Assembly (NCBI GenBank): GCA_017483985.1
Contig: JAFUUB010000044.1
Location: 1 to 46,990 of the forward strand
Length of the DNA stretch: 46,990 nt
DNA from: Bacteroidales bacterium
Lineage (GTDB): Bacteria; Bacteroidota; Bacteroidia; Bacteroidales; UBA932
Reading direction: 5' to 3'
The translations under genes were made by a program, and so were the position numbers. The notes beneath the pieces were generated by a model, which was given only the letters and a program-made list of their open reading frames with translations, did no database searches and had not been told where the DNA came from. This document shows, one piece after another, positions 1-8,101 of this stretch (position 1 is the stretch's first letter; every line of letters begins with the position of its first letter).

Positions 1-685
1 AGCCGTAGACAAAATACTTGAATTTTTCGCGGGGTATTCGCCCGAAGGCCCAGGCTCCGAGCTTGGCTCCACCTGCGACGCCGAACATGCCCCACAGGAA
101 ACCGGTACCGACGGCGGGGGAGACGAGTCCGTTGACGGCACGCATGACGGTCATGCCGATATTCCCAAGCAGGAGAAAGGCCGAAATCATGGCCAGGTAA
201 TGCTCTTTGTCCGGCTCGGAACTGAGCAGGTAGAGGACGGCGGGCGGGCCCTGCATGGCGAAGAAGCCGCCCATCAGCCCGCTAAAGGTACCCCCTGCAA
301 TCTGGGAGCCCAGGGTGGGACGCATGTGGATCCGGCTGCTCAAAAGCATGAAATACAGGCTTGTCAGGATCAGGACAATCCCCAGGATGACCTTGATGGT
401 GCGGTCCTGGATGCTGGGAAGGAGGAAGATGGCCCCGGTGGAAATGACGAGGAATACGGCCAGGATGGGCAGGAGCCGTTTCCAGGTGATATAGCGGTAC
501 ATCCTCAGGGTGACGGCGGTGGATGTCAGCATGGCCAGCAGTCCGGAAAGGGTGGTCGCCTCACCGAAAGAGGGCATGAGCAGCGGCAGCATCGTCATGA
601 CGAAGATGCCGAAGCCGAAGCCGATGGTGCGCTGGACGAAACTGGCGCAGAAGGCGAGCAGGAGGATGAGAAGGCCGTTCGTCAC
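1..685 (-). CDS. TauE/SafE-family membrane permease (partial, 3' end outside window)
   Basis: The reverse strand reads open from a GTG at 685 to the window edge, giving 228 residues without a stop; the C-terminus is missing. The product is very hydrophobic, with roughly seven membrane segments. It contains the glycine-rich stretch QRTIGFGFGIF near the N-terminus and a second similar one, GGTFSGLMGGFFAMQGPP, about half-way. This two-fold repeat is characteristic of the TauE/SafE (sulfite exporter/DUF81) permeases, which are usually 240-260 residues. These proteins sit in the inner membrane and are thought to move sulfur-containing or other organic anions; the substrate here is unknown. The GTG is chosen because an in-frame TAA lies six codons upstream and no better start exists. 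It begins 23 bp after the stop of the upstream transporter gene, so the two are probably co-transcribed. Confidence 0.82.
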   Translation of the reverse strand, partial: MTNGLLILLLAFCASFVQRTIGFGFGIFVMTMLPLLMPSFGEATTLSGLLAMLTSTAVTLRMYRYITWKRLLPILAVFLVISTGAIFLLPSIQDRTIKVILGIVLILTSLYFMLLSSRIHMRPTLGSQIAGGTFSGLMGGFFAMQGPPAVLYLLSSEPDKEHYLAMISAFLLLGNIGMTVMRAVNGLVSPAVGTGFLWGMFGVAGGAKLGAWAFGRIPREKFKYFVYG

Positions 686-708
686 GGGACTGCTGCAAAG
701 CGTTTATT

Positions 709-2376
709 CTACAATACAAATGACAGGATGATCAGGATCTGGGCGACCATGACCTGAAGGAAGAGGGCGAAGGGGTAGACGGTCGCATAGCTGACCGTGG
801 CGCGGTCCGATCCGTAGTTCTCCTTGACAAATTCCAGTACGGGGGCGTTGGTGGTGGCCCCAGTGAGCAGGCCGCAGATCTGCAGGAAGCTCATTTTGCA
901 GGCATACCGTGCGACAAGGGCCGTGACGAGGGCCGGAACCAGCACGATAAGGGCCGCGTAGAGGATCCAGATGGCGTGGAAGCCCTGGGTGAAGATGCTT
1001 CCGGCGCTGAGGCCGATGGTGCCCAGCATCAGGGAGAGGCCGACTTCCCGGAGCATCCGGTTGGCACTGGTGGTCGTATAGGTCGTGATTTTCCGTTTGG
1101 GACCGAAATGTCCCAGGAGGATGGCGACGATGAGCGGTCCGCCGGCGAGGCCGAAGCGGAAGGTATTGCTCATCCCGGGGAAGCGGATGGGCAGGTAACC
1201 CAGGATCAGGCCGAGACCGATGCCGATGAAAACCGGGATCAGGTTGGGTTTGTCGAGTCCTTCGCTGCTGTTGCCGACGAGGTCGGCGACCTTCGCGATG
1301 GCCTTTTCCTCACCGATGACTTTGAGGCTGTCTCCCATCTGCAGGTACAGGTCGGGCTGGGCGACCAGGCGGATACCGGAGCGGTTGACCAGGGTCACGG
1401 TGACACCGTATTTCCCCAGGATGTCCAGTTCGGAAAGCTTGCGCCCCGTCATGGAGGACTTGGTGACCGTCAGGTTCCGGTTTACGAGGTTGCCGGTAGC
1501 GACGGGAGTGCTGCCGGACCGGTTTTCGACTTCTTGCCCGAACAGGATCCGGACCATGTTCTTGTCTTTCTTCTGGGTTTCCAGGATAATCCGGTCGCCT
1601 TGTTGTAACACGGGATTGGTCGCCGGGTTCAGGGTCTGGCCGTCCCGGGTAAGGGCAGACGGAACGAAATGCCCGTTGAATTTTTCGATGGCCTCGGTCA
1701 GGGTCTTTCCGAAGACGGCGGGATTTTCGACCTGGACCGTCATTTCACGGACCATTTCTCCATTGTCCTCCCGGTCGCTTTCCGCATTCAGGTCTGTTTT
1801 GAAAACACGGCGCAGGCAGAGCAACAGGAGGACCAGGGACAGGATGCCGACCGGGTAGGCAACGGCGAAGGCTCCCGCGATGGAGGAGCTGACGGCTGGT
1901 TTGTCGACTTCGGCGAGGAAGGTGCCGTAGGCAATATCATAATAGGTCTGCTGGGCGGTTCCGAGGCCGGGGGTGTTGGTCAAGGCACCGCTTATGACGC
2001 CGGTCAGGGCCGGGAGTTGTTCGTTGCTGATTCCGTACAAGACGAGGGTGCAGCCGAGGGAGAGGAAAATCAGCAGGATGGACAATAAATTCAGTTTCAG
2101 GCCATTCCCTTTGAAGGAGTGGAAAAAGCCCGGGCCGACTTGCAGACCGACGGCAAAGACGAAGATGACCAGACCGAATTCTTTCAGGAAGTGGAGGAAC
2201 AGGGTGTCCGCTTTGATGCCGAGGGCCCCGCACAGGAGGCCTGTCAACAGGATCCAGATGGATCCGAGGGAAATGCCTTTGTATTTGAGTTTACCCAACA
2301 GAAGGCCGAGGCCGATGACAAAAGCCAGGACCATGAGGGAATGACCGGTGCCGGAGGAAAGAAAGAGATCTCTCAT
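709..2376 (-). CDS. AspT/YidE-type transporter with two TrkA-C (RCK_C) domains
   Basis: The 555-residue product has about five membrane helices, then two soluble domains at about residues 195-290 and 290-370, then a second membrane half. The soluble domains resemble TrkA-C/RCK_C modules, each ending in a QGD or MGD turn followed by a beta-strand. This inverted-duplicated layout is that of the aspartate:alanine exchanger (AAE)/YidE-YbjL family, inner-membrane antiporters of mostly unknown substrate. The open frame extends upstream to 2517, but the extension is basic and lacks family character. I therefore place the start at the ATG at 2374-2376 (MRDLFLSS), just before the first helix. A well-formed minus-strand promoter lies 24-54 bp upstream. 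The TauE/SafE gene follows 23 bp downstream. Confidence 0.85.
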   Translation of the reverse strand: MRDLFLSSGTGHSLMVLAFVIGLGLLLGKLKYKGISLGSIWILLTGLLCGALGIKADTLFLHFLKEFGLVIFVFAVGLQVGPGFFHSFKGNGLKLNLLSILLIFLSLGCTLVLYGISNEQLPALTGVISGALTNTPGLGTAQQTYYDIAYGTFLAEVDKPAVSSSIAGAFAVAYPVGILSLVLLLLCLRRVFKTDLNAESDREDNGEMVREMTVQVENPAVFGKTLTEAIEKFNGHFVPSALTRDGQTLNPATNPVLQQGDRIILETQKKDKNMVRILFGQEVENRSGSTPVATGNLVNRNLTVTKSSMTGRKLSELDILGKYGVTVTLVNRSGIRLVAQPDLYLQMGDSLKVIGEEKAIAKVADLVGNSSEGLDKPNLIPVFIGIGLGLILGYLPIRFPGMSNTFRFGLAGGPLIVAILLGHFGPKRKITTYTTTSANRMLREVGLSLMLGTIGLSAGSIFTQGFHAIWILYAALIVLVPALVTALVARYACKMSFLQICGLLTGATTNAPVLEFVKENYGSDRATVSYATVYPFALFLQVMVAQILIILSFVL

Positions 2377-2399
2377 TGCTGCGTTCAGGTTTTCGGCTG

Positions 2400-2430
2400 C
2401 AAAGTTAAAAAACTGTTTTGCTTTGTTCAA
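2400..2430 (-). promoter_or_regulatory. Bacteroidota-type promoter for the AspT/YidE transporter
   Basis: On the minus strand TAACTTTG (2400-2407) fits the Bacteroidota -7 consensus TAnnTTTG. A TTG (2428-2430) stands exactly 20 nt upstream, matching the -33 element. The transporter ATG begins 24 bp downstream. Confidence 0.6.
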
Positions 2431-2492
2431 GTGTTTCTTTTGGATCGTTCGTTTTTTGTACCGTCGGAAACCTATCGAAAAGCGTTTTTTCT

Positions 2493-2500
2493 TATCTTTG
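2493..2500 (+). promoter_or_regulatory. -7 promoter element for the GH13 gene
   Basis: TATCTTTG matches TAnnTTTG perfectly; no clear -33 TTG is present at the right distance. The element ends only 10 bp before the first possible ATG (2510) and 16 bp before the preferred ATG (2516), so the transcript would have almost no leader. Confidence 0.5.
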
Positions 2501-2515
2501 AAAAAATCTATGGTC

Positions 2516-4240
2516 ATGAAGCGTTTCCTCCTGTTACTCGTTTCCCTTTTTTCCCTCGTTTCCGTGCGTGCCCAGGATCCGACCCAGCCTTCCTGGCTGA
2601 GCGATGCGGTTTTCTACCAGATCTATCCTTCCTCTTTCCAGGACAGTGACGGAAATGGCATCGGCGACTTGCCGGGGATCTCATCCCGCCTGGATTATAT
2701 CAAGTCGATCGGCGTGACGGCGATCTGGCTGAATCCGATTTACGTATCCGGCTGGACGGACGGAGGTTACGATATCATCGATTTTTATAAGGTCGACCCG
2801 CGGTTCGGGACCAATACGGATCTCGTGACCCTGGTGAATGAGGCGCATGCGCGTGGACTGAAGGTCGTCATGGACTTGGTCGCCGGCCATTCCTCGGACC
2901 AGAATGAATGGTTCCTGCAGTCCCGGGAAGCGGAAAACCTCCGGTATTCCGATTATTATATCTGGCCTTCCTTCAAACCGGAGGAGCCTGCGGCCCAGCC
3001 GGGAGGTGCACAGGATTATGCGGCGCTGATGAACAGCAATGCGGCCTTGATCCGGAAGTTCGTGGCGACGGATGCTCCGCGCGGACCGTATTATGTCAAG
3101 AATTTCTTCGATACCCAGCCTGCCTTGAATTTCGGCTTCGCCCATCCTGACCCGGCTCATCCGTGGGAACAGGCCGTGGATGCGCCCGGACCGATGGCCA
3201 TGCGTAGGGAACTCAAGAACATCATGGCTTTCTGGATGGACAAGGGCGTGGACGGTTTCCGTGTGGACATGGCCGCCAGCCTCGTCAAGAACGACTTCGA
3301 TAAATCCGCCACGATCAAGCTTTGGAAAGAGGATTTCGTCCCGTGGTTTGACGAGATGTATCCGGAGGGAATCCTGATCGCGGAATGGTTTAATCCGTCC
3401 CAGTCGCTGGAGGCGGGATTTGACTTGGATTTCTTCTGCCATGACGGCCAGTACAATTATTCGACCCTGTTCTTTAATGTCAATCGCCGGAATGGCGGAC
3501 ATGCCGACTGCTATTTCGACGTGGAGGGGAAGGGAGAACTGAAGACCTGGTATGACCTGTACAAGTTCCAGTATGATTCTTCCCGTGGGAAGGGTTATGT
3601 CAGCATGCCATCCGGCAATCATGACTTTACAAGGCTTTCGGCGGGGACGCGGACCTCGGAAGACCAACTGAAGGTCGCCATGACCTTCTTCCTTACGATG
3701 CCGGGTGTGCCGTTCCTGTTTTATGGGGATGAGATCGGCCTGACCCAGGTTAACGGGCTCCCTTCCGTAGAAGGGGCCGGCGCCCGTACGGGCACCCGCA
3801 TCCCGATGCTGTGGGATGCTTCGGCCAATGCCGGTTTCTCAACGGCTCCGACGGAGAAACTCTATATCCCGCAGGATCCCGATCCCGCCCGCCGTACCGT
3901 TGAGAAGCAGGAAGCCGACCGCAATTCGCTGCTGAACTATGTCCGCGGACTGATCCAGCTCCGGGCTGCGCATCCCGCCCTCGGAAACGATGGCGACTGG
4001 ACGCTGGTCAGCGGTCTCGGGCAGCCGTATCCGATGGTGTATGAGCGTGTCCGTGGCGATGAAACCTGCCGGATCGTCATCAATCCCACGGCCAAGACCG
4101 TCTCGGCATCCCTCCCGGCCCATGGCGGTGCTGCTCCGGAGATTATCGGCGGCTTCTATAAGAACGCGACCGTCAAGTCCTCCGGAGGCCTGGACAAATT
4201 CACGGTTTCTCCGGTGTCCGCGGTGATTTACAAGTATTGA
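2516..4240 (+). CDS. Secreted GH13 family (alpha-amylase/alpha-glucosidase-like) enzyme
   Basis: The product has 574 residues when started at MKRFLLLL, a signal peptide ending near RAQ; an alternative ATG lies two codons upstream, and the longer open frame from 2348 adds no family sequence. The GH13 TIM barrel begins at about residue 25 with a calcium-loop-like DSDGNGIGD. The catalytic triad is visible: nucleophile Asp251 (GFRVDMA), acid/base Glu290 (LIAEWFNP) and transition-state stabiliser Asp370 (GNHDFT). Region I reads DLVAGHSSD, with Gly124 where most members have Asn before the conserved His125. A C-terminal beta domain follows. Such enzymes hydrolyse or transfer alpha-glucosyl units in the periplasm or outside the cell. 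The carboxylesterase gene starts 10 bp downstream, implying an operon. Exact specificity cannot be read from the sequence. Confidence 0.9.
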   Translation: MKRFLLLLVSLFSLVSVRAQDPTQPSWLSDAVFYQIYPSSFQDSDGNGIGDLPGISSRLDYIKSIGVTAIWLNPIYVSGWTDGGYDIIDFYKVDPRFGTNTDLVTLVNEAHARGLKVVMDLVAGHSSDQNEWFLQSREAENLRYSDYYIWPSFKPEEPAAQPGGAQDYAALMNSNAALIRKFVATDAPRGPYYVKNFFDTQPALNFGFAHPDPAHPWEQAVDAPGPMAMRRELKNIMAFWMDKGVDGFRVDMAASLVKNDFDKSATIKLWKEDFVPWFDEMYPEGILIAEWFNPSQSLEAGFDLDFFCHDGQYNYSTLFFNVNRRNGGHADCYFDVEGKGELKTWYDLYKFQYDSSRGKGYVSMPSGNHDFTRLSAGTRTSEDQLKVAMTFFLTMPGVPFLFYGDEIGLTQVNGLPSVEGAGARTGTRIPMLWDASANAGFSTAPTEKLYIPQDPDPARRTVEKQEADRNSLLNYVRGLIQLRAAHPALGNDGDWTLVSGLGQPYPMVYERVRGDETCRIVINPTAKTVSASLPAHGGAAPEIIGGFYKNATVKSSGGLDKFTVSPVSAVIYKY

Positions 4241-4250
4241 TCGAAGACAT

Positions 4251-5834
4251 ATGCATAGAGTCGCAATTGGTTGTATGGCCGCTATTTTGGTTGGCATTTC
4301 ATCCTGCGGAAACCGGCAGGATTCCCCGGTCATCACCGAGGTGAAAGTCAAACAGGGAGGCATCCAGGGTTTTGAAGACCGGGGCGTGGGATCCTTTCTG
4401 GGAATCCCGTTCGCCGAGGCGCCTGTGGGAGACCTTCGCTGGAAGGCTCCTGTTCCGAAGAAAAAGTGGGACGGCGTCTTTGATGCGACCCATAAGCCCG
4501 GGATGCCGCCCCAGCCGGTCAAGCCGCGTCCCGGACAACCGGAGCCGAACCTGACGGAGGATTGTCTGTATCTGAATATCCAGACACCAGCCACCTCCAG
4601 GAAAGACAAACTCCCGGTTTTGTTCTGGATCCATGGCGGAGGCTTCGGGACGGGGGATGGTAATACGGACGGCATCACGTTCGCTTCAAAAGGGATCGTC
4701 TATGTGAGCGTGAGTTACCGGGTCGGTGCGCTGGGTTTCATGGCGTTGCCAGAACTCTCTGCTGAGGATCCGCGCGGGGTATCGGGGAACTATGGCCTCC
4801 TGGACATGATCGAGGCCCTGAAATGGGTCAAGGAAAACATCGCCCAGTTCGGCGGCGATCCGGCCAAGGTGACCATCATGGGTGAGTCCGCAGGGGCGAT
4901 CGCTGTCAGCATGCTCTGTGCCTCCCCGCTGGCCAAGGGCTTGTTCAGGGGTGCGATTTCGGAGAGCGGCGGCTCTTTCTGCCCGGTGGACAGTGTCCGA
5001 ACCAACCAGAACGGCTTGCGGGACCTGGCCCGTGCGGAGCAGTTCGGCATCGGATTCATGCGGCGGGTGGGGGCTTCCTCCCTGGCCGAACTCCGGGCCA
5101 TGGACTGGCAAAACTGGATGGACGACGCCCTTACGAACAGTATCTCCGGCTTCTGGCCTACTGTCGACGGCTATGTCCTCCCGGACGACCAGTACCGGAT
5201 GTATGAAGCTGGTAACTATAACGATGTCAACGTGTTGATCGGTACGAATTCCGACGAGGGGGTTGGTTTCCTCCCGATGACCACGCTGGAAAAGTTCCGT
5301 GCTGACGTGAAGGCAAAATACGGTCCTTTCGCGGAAAAAGTTCTGGAACTCTATCCGGCTACTACGGACAACGAGGCGTACAATGCGGTCAGCGACATGT
5401 TCCGGGAGAATGCCTTTGCCTGGCATACCTGGGCCTGGGCCAACCTGCAGCGCAAGACCGGCAAGGGGAAGGTCTTCCTGTATTATTTCGACCAGTATGA
5501 TCCGGAGCATCCGCTGTCCGCGGGACCTGCCGGCCCCTATTCGCACGGTGCGGTCCATGCGAGCGAACTGCCGTATGTGTTTGGTCCGGAAGGACGTTCC
5601 TACGAAGGGGGTGACCTGGCGGTCAGCCAGGCCATGAATGCCTACTGGGTCAATTTCGTCAAGTCGGGGGACCCGAACGGGGAAGGACTGGCGCAGTGGC
5701 CTGTCTATGAGGACGGTGCGGAGACGGTCATGCAGTTCAAGGACGGTACGGCCCTGATTGCTACGCCCAACAAGCCCCAGCTCGAACTCGCCGACGAATA
5801 CTTCGCCCGCCGCCGCGCCCTTTCCGGCCGTTAG
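4251..5834 (+). CDS. Type-B carboxylesterase lipoprotein
   Basis: The product has 527 residues, with an N-terminal lipoprotein signal (GISSC, Cys19). The alpha/beta-hydrolase fold is of the COesterase (type-B) family. Nucleophile Ser213 lies in GESAGA, Glu336 in GTNSDEG and His436 in HASELPY. The oxyanion-hole stretch WIHGGGF and the family mark EDCLYLNI are present. Enzymes of this family cleave carboxylic esters, including acyl groups on sugars and phenolic esters. It is strikingly similar, including long identical stretches, to the esterase half of the protein at 24608-26536, but lacks that protein's FMN-binding domain. It follows the GH13 gene by 10 bp. The last seven codons lie inside the first copy of a 44-bp tandem repeat. 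Confidence 0.9.
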   Translation: MHRVAIGCMAAILVGISSCGNRQDSPVITEVKVKQGGIQGFEDRGVGSFLGIPFAEAPVGDLRWKAPVPKKKWDGVFDATHKPGMPPQPVKPRPGQPEPNLTEDCLYLNIQTPATSRKDKLPVLFWIHGGGFGTGDGNTDGITFASKGIVYVSVSYRVGALGFMALPELSAEDPRGVSGNYGLLDMIEALKWVKENIAQFGGDPAKVTIMGESAGAIAVSMLCASPLAKGLFRGAISESGGSFCPVDSVRTNQNGLRDLARAEQFGIGFMRRVGASSLAELRAMDWQNWMDDALTNSISGFWPTVDGYVLPDDQYRMYEAGNYNDVNVLIGTNSDEGVGFLPMTTLEKFRADVKAKYGPFAEKVLELYPATTDNEAYNAVSDMFRENAFAWHTWAWANLQRKTGKGKVFLYYFDQYDPEHPLSAGPAGPYSHGAVHASELPYVFGPEGRSYEGGDLAVSQAMNAYWVNFVKSGDPNGEGLAQWPVYEDGAETVMQFKDGTALIATPNKPQLELADEYFARRRALSGR

Positions 5835-5968
5835 CCCTTCAGCGGCAGTCCCGCCGTCGCGCCCTTTCCGGTCGCTGGCCCTTCAGCGACAGTCCCGCCG
5901 TCGCGCCCTTTCCGGCCGCTAGCCCTTCAGCGGCAGTCCCGCCGTCGCGTGCTTTCCGGTCGGTGGCC
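5815..5968 (+). repeat. 44-bp tandem repeat, 3.5 copies, starting inside the esterase gene
   Basis: Copies begin at 5815, 5859 and 5903, with a partial copy at 5947-5968. Each starts GCGCCCTTTCCGG and ends CAGTCCCGCCGTC, with a few substitutions between copies. The first copy covers the last codons and stop of the carboxylesterase gene, so the array looks like successive duplication of the gene's 3' end. There are no unique spacers. From 5969 to about 6040 I see no further feature. Confidence 0.85.
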
Positions 5969-6046
5969 TGCCTTGCGCTCGGTGGATGCGGTTGGTCGTG
6001 TATCTATCTGCTATATACCCGGTAGAGCCGTTGATTAATGGTGCAT

Positions 6047-6261
6047 GGGTGCATTTCCCAATGTGGAGGCCTGTTTTTGCACCCAAGGCCACTTCACGAT
6101 CGAGGGGACGGTGCAAACCTACGCTCAGCTGCGTAAGCGCCCCCGCGCAACAACCGCGCTGGCTCGGTGAGCGAGTGCCCTGCGCGTGACCCATGCTGGC
6201 TCGGTGAGCGAGTGCCCTGCGCGTGACCCATGCTGGCTCGGTGAGCGAGTGCCCTGCGCTT
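6047..6261 (+). repeat. Left direct-repeat/REP-like block flanking the HUH transposase gene
   Basis: From 6047 the sequence matches the block starting at 7210 without gaps for about 65 bp and then with one 2-bp indel. Both share GTGGAGGC, TTTTTGCACCCAAGGCCACT and CTCAGCTGCGTAAGCGCCC. Within it TTTGCACC (6076-6083) and GGTGCAAA (6110-6117) form an inverted repeat. Three tandem 37-38-bp units follow (from 6154, 6192 and 6229). Each carries a GGCTCGGTGAGCGAGTGCC core that can fold as a short hairpin. The block ends 13 bp from the stop of the transposase-like gene. Confidence 0.8.
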
Positions 6262-6273
6262 TATGGTGGCATT

Positions 6274-7128
6274 TCAGAGCAGGAACTGAAGGTCTTCCGG
6301 TTTGAGGAACAAGGCTTTCGCGAGACTGGCGCTTTTCCCGGCCTGCCCTTGCCGGATCATGCGTGCCGCGATGCCGATGCGTTGTTCCAGGGGCAATTTT
6401 TCCAGATGTCTGCCATGGATCCTTCGGGAGAGTTCATTTCCCATCCTGCGAAGATCCAGGCTGCTGCGATGCTCCATGTAGTTCCGGTTGATCAGTTGTT
6501 TCATGGCCATTTCGTCTTCTTTCCGCACATATAGGAATGCGATGAATGCCCTGACGCTCCCGAACAGCGTTTCCACGCGCTGAATGTCGATGAAACATTC
6601 CGGAAGGATCTTCCCATTTTCATCACAGACCCATTCCGCCGGCAGAGGATAATGTGTCCTGAATATACTCCGAAATACCCGGTAACTGAGGTTTTTGATC
6701 TTCGTTCCTTTGTAAAAGTTCTTTTTTTCTGAAAAGTAGATGTTCCCGCATCCCCATGGATATTCGCCTGGGAGTTTATGATAGAAATCGAGACAGTTCC
6801 GATAGACATACATGAATCTGGCCAGCGCCGAAGTCCGGTCATCTGTCCTGTCGCATGACAGATGGATGGCATCGCTTTTCCCCATATGACGGTGCAGCCG
6901 TTGCTTGAGTAAGTCTTTAAACTTGCCGATACGCACCGGTGTCGCTTCCGCCAACAGGTGGAAGTGGGTATCATTGATGGTTATGACAAGAAGGGTGACG
7001 TTTTCTCGCCAGGCACAGATGGCGATGCTGTTCCAGGCAAAGCACTTGGCTTCCTCCGTTCCGAAAGGAATGTCTGATCGCGTCCCGTCGGAGTAGAGAT
7101 GCCAGATGGTTGTAGATTCTTTTTCCAT
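6274..7128 (-). CDS. REP-associated tyrosine transposase-like (RAYT/Y1 HUH) protein
   Basis: The 284-residue product starts at MEKESTTIWHL (ATG 7126-7128). The open frame continues upstream into the flanking repeat, but that part is repeat translation rather than protein. An HUH motif, His55-Phe56-His57, lies in NDTHFHLL. About 50 residues later comes YVYRN, with Tyr107 or Tyr109 as candidate catalytic tyrosine; the spacing and the YxxRN form resemble the YIHxNP motif of RAYTs and IS200-type Y1 transposases. Such enzymes nick single-stranded DNA at hairpins and are associated with dispersed REP palindromes. The gene is bracketed by direct repeats with hairpin units, supporting this reading. 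The C-terminal half (residues about 140-284) is poorly conserved to me. It could also be a domesticated single-copy RAYT rather than an active mobile gene. Confidence 0.75.
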   Translation of the reverse strand: MEKESTTIWHLYSDGTRSDIPFGTEEAKCFAWNSIAICAWRENVTLLVITINDTHFHLLAEATPVRIGKFKDLLKQRLHRHMGKSDAIHLSCDRTDDRTSALARFMYVYRNCLDFYHKLPGEYPWGCGNIYFSEKKNFYKGTKIKNLSYRVFRSIFRTHYPLPAEWVCDENGKILPECFIDIQRVETLFGSVRAFIAFLYVRKEDEMAMKQLINRNYMEHRSSLDLRRMGNELSRRIHGRHLEKLPLEQRIGIAARMIRQGQAGKSASLAKALFLKPEDLQFLL

Positions 7129-7209
7129 CCTGTTCTCATGGTTTGTACTGCCTGGTTTTATTTGCAAGATAGGAGAACTTACCCGTTTCCCCAAATAATC
7201 AATAGGCGT

Positions 7210-7449
7210 GGGTGCGCTTTCTTGTGTGGAGGCCCGTTTTTGCACCCAAGGCCACTTCATGATTGAGGGGGCGGTGCAAAAACTTATGCTCAGCTGCGTA
7301 AGCGCCCCCACGCATCAACCGCGCTGGCTTGCTGAGCGAATGCCCCCGCGCAACAACCGCGCTGGCTCGCTGAGCGAGTGCCCCCGCGCCACAACCGCGC
7401 TGGCTTGGTGAGCGAGTGCCCCCGCGCCACAACCGCGCTGGCTTGGTGA
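7210..7449 (+). repeat. Right direct-repeat/REP-like block flanking the HUH transposase gene
   Basis: This is the partner of the block at 6047. The inverted repeat is longer here: TTTTTGCACC (7237-7246) against GGTGCAAAAA (7273-7282), 10 bp perfect with a 26-nt loop. Then follow 38-bp tandem units from 7319, 7357 and 7395 and a partial one from 7433. The unit core GGCTCGCTGAGCGAGTGCC, bracketed by GCGC on both sides, can form a composite hairpin with TCGC/GCGA, GGC/GCC and GCGC/GCGC stems. Divergence between left and right copies shows the pair is not recent. The remaining bases to 7567 hold only the leader of the next gene. Confidence 0.8.
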
Positions 7450-7567
7450 AAGCCGGGCTGCCAGACGCTGTCCGGCGGATTTGAAGATTTTGCTAAAGAT
7501 TCAGTGGCCCGGGAGAGGGGATTTCGCCGGATTGTCCGTACCTTTACAGCAGAATAACCCCATTGCC

Positions 7568-8101
7568 ATGAAATCGATTGTCAGAATCCTTGCGACGGCC
7601 GCCCTGGCGCTGGCCGTGGCCGCCTGCGGAAACAAGAAGACCGCCGGCCAAGTTGAACCTGAAAACATCCCTGCACCGATGACACAGACAACCCCCAATC
7701 CCGAGAACGCTGCCCGTGCGCAGCAGTTCCTGAAAGCGTGTGGTACCTACTACCTCGCCACGGTCGAAGGCGACCAGCCGCGGGTCCGCCCGTTCGGCAC
7801 CGCCGAAATCTTCGAGGGCCGGCTCTATATCCAGACCGGCAAGGCCAAAAATGTCTTCCAGCAGTTGCTGGCCAACCCGAAGGCCGAGATCTGCGCCTTC
7901 AACGGCAGCCAGTGGATCCGCATCGCCTGTGAACTGATTCCGGACGAACGCGTGGAAGCCAAGAAGGATATGCTGGACAAGAATCCGTCCCTGCGCGGCA
8001 TGTATGATGAGAACGACGACAATACCATCGTCCTGTACTGCCGCAATGCCCAAGCGACCATCAGTTCTTTCACCGACGCTCCCGAGACGTTCGCATTCTA
8101 G
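7568..8101 (+). CDS. Exported PNPOx-like (pyridoxamine phosphate oxidase fold) lipoprotein
   Basis: The product has 177 residues from MKSIVRIL; the frame extends upstream to 7481, but only this ATG gives a signal peptide (lipobox Cys20 in AVAACGNK). After a short linker, residues about 50-170 read as a split-barrel flavin-binding domain of the PNPOx-like family: CGTYYLATVEGDQPRVRPF, then GRLYIQTGKAKNVFQQL, then NPKAEICAF. Members are normally cytosolic and bind FMN, F420 or heme, so an export signal is unusual. The actual function is unknown. It ends convergently with the AraC gene, with a 4-bp overlap of the two stop regions. TACCTTTA at 7539-7546 is a weak candidate -7 element. Confidence 0.8.
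   Translation: MKSIVRILATAALALAVAACGNKKTAGQVEPENIPAPMTQTTPNPENAARAQQFLKACGTYYLATVEGDQPRVRPFGTAEIFEGRLYIQTGKAKNVFQQLLANPKAEICAFNGSQWIRIACELIPDERVEAKKDMLDKNPSLRGMYDENDDNTIVLYCRNAQATISSFTDAPETFAF

Noticed and set aside
6274..7128. Calling the HUH gene an intact insertion sequence
   Set aside because: No clear target-site duplication was found, the flanking repeats are diverged, and a RAYT-type single gene fits better.
7199..7432. Small open frames inside the repeat blocks (also 5919-6194)
   Set aside because: They translate the REP-like repeats themselves and have no promoter, start context or family match.
7319..7449. Regular 38-bp repeats as a possible CRISPR array
   Set aside because: The units abut directly with no unique spacers, vary in sequence, and no cas genes are present.
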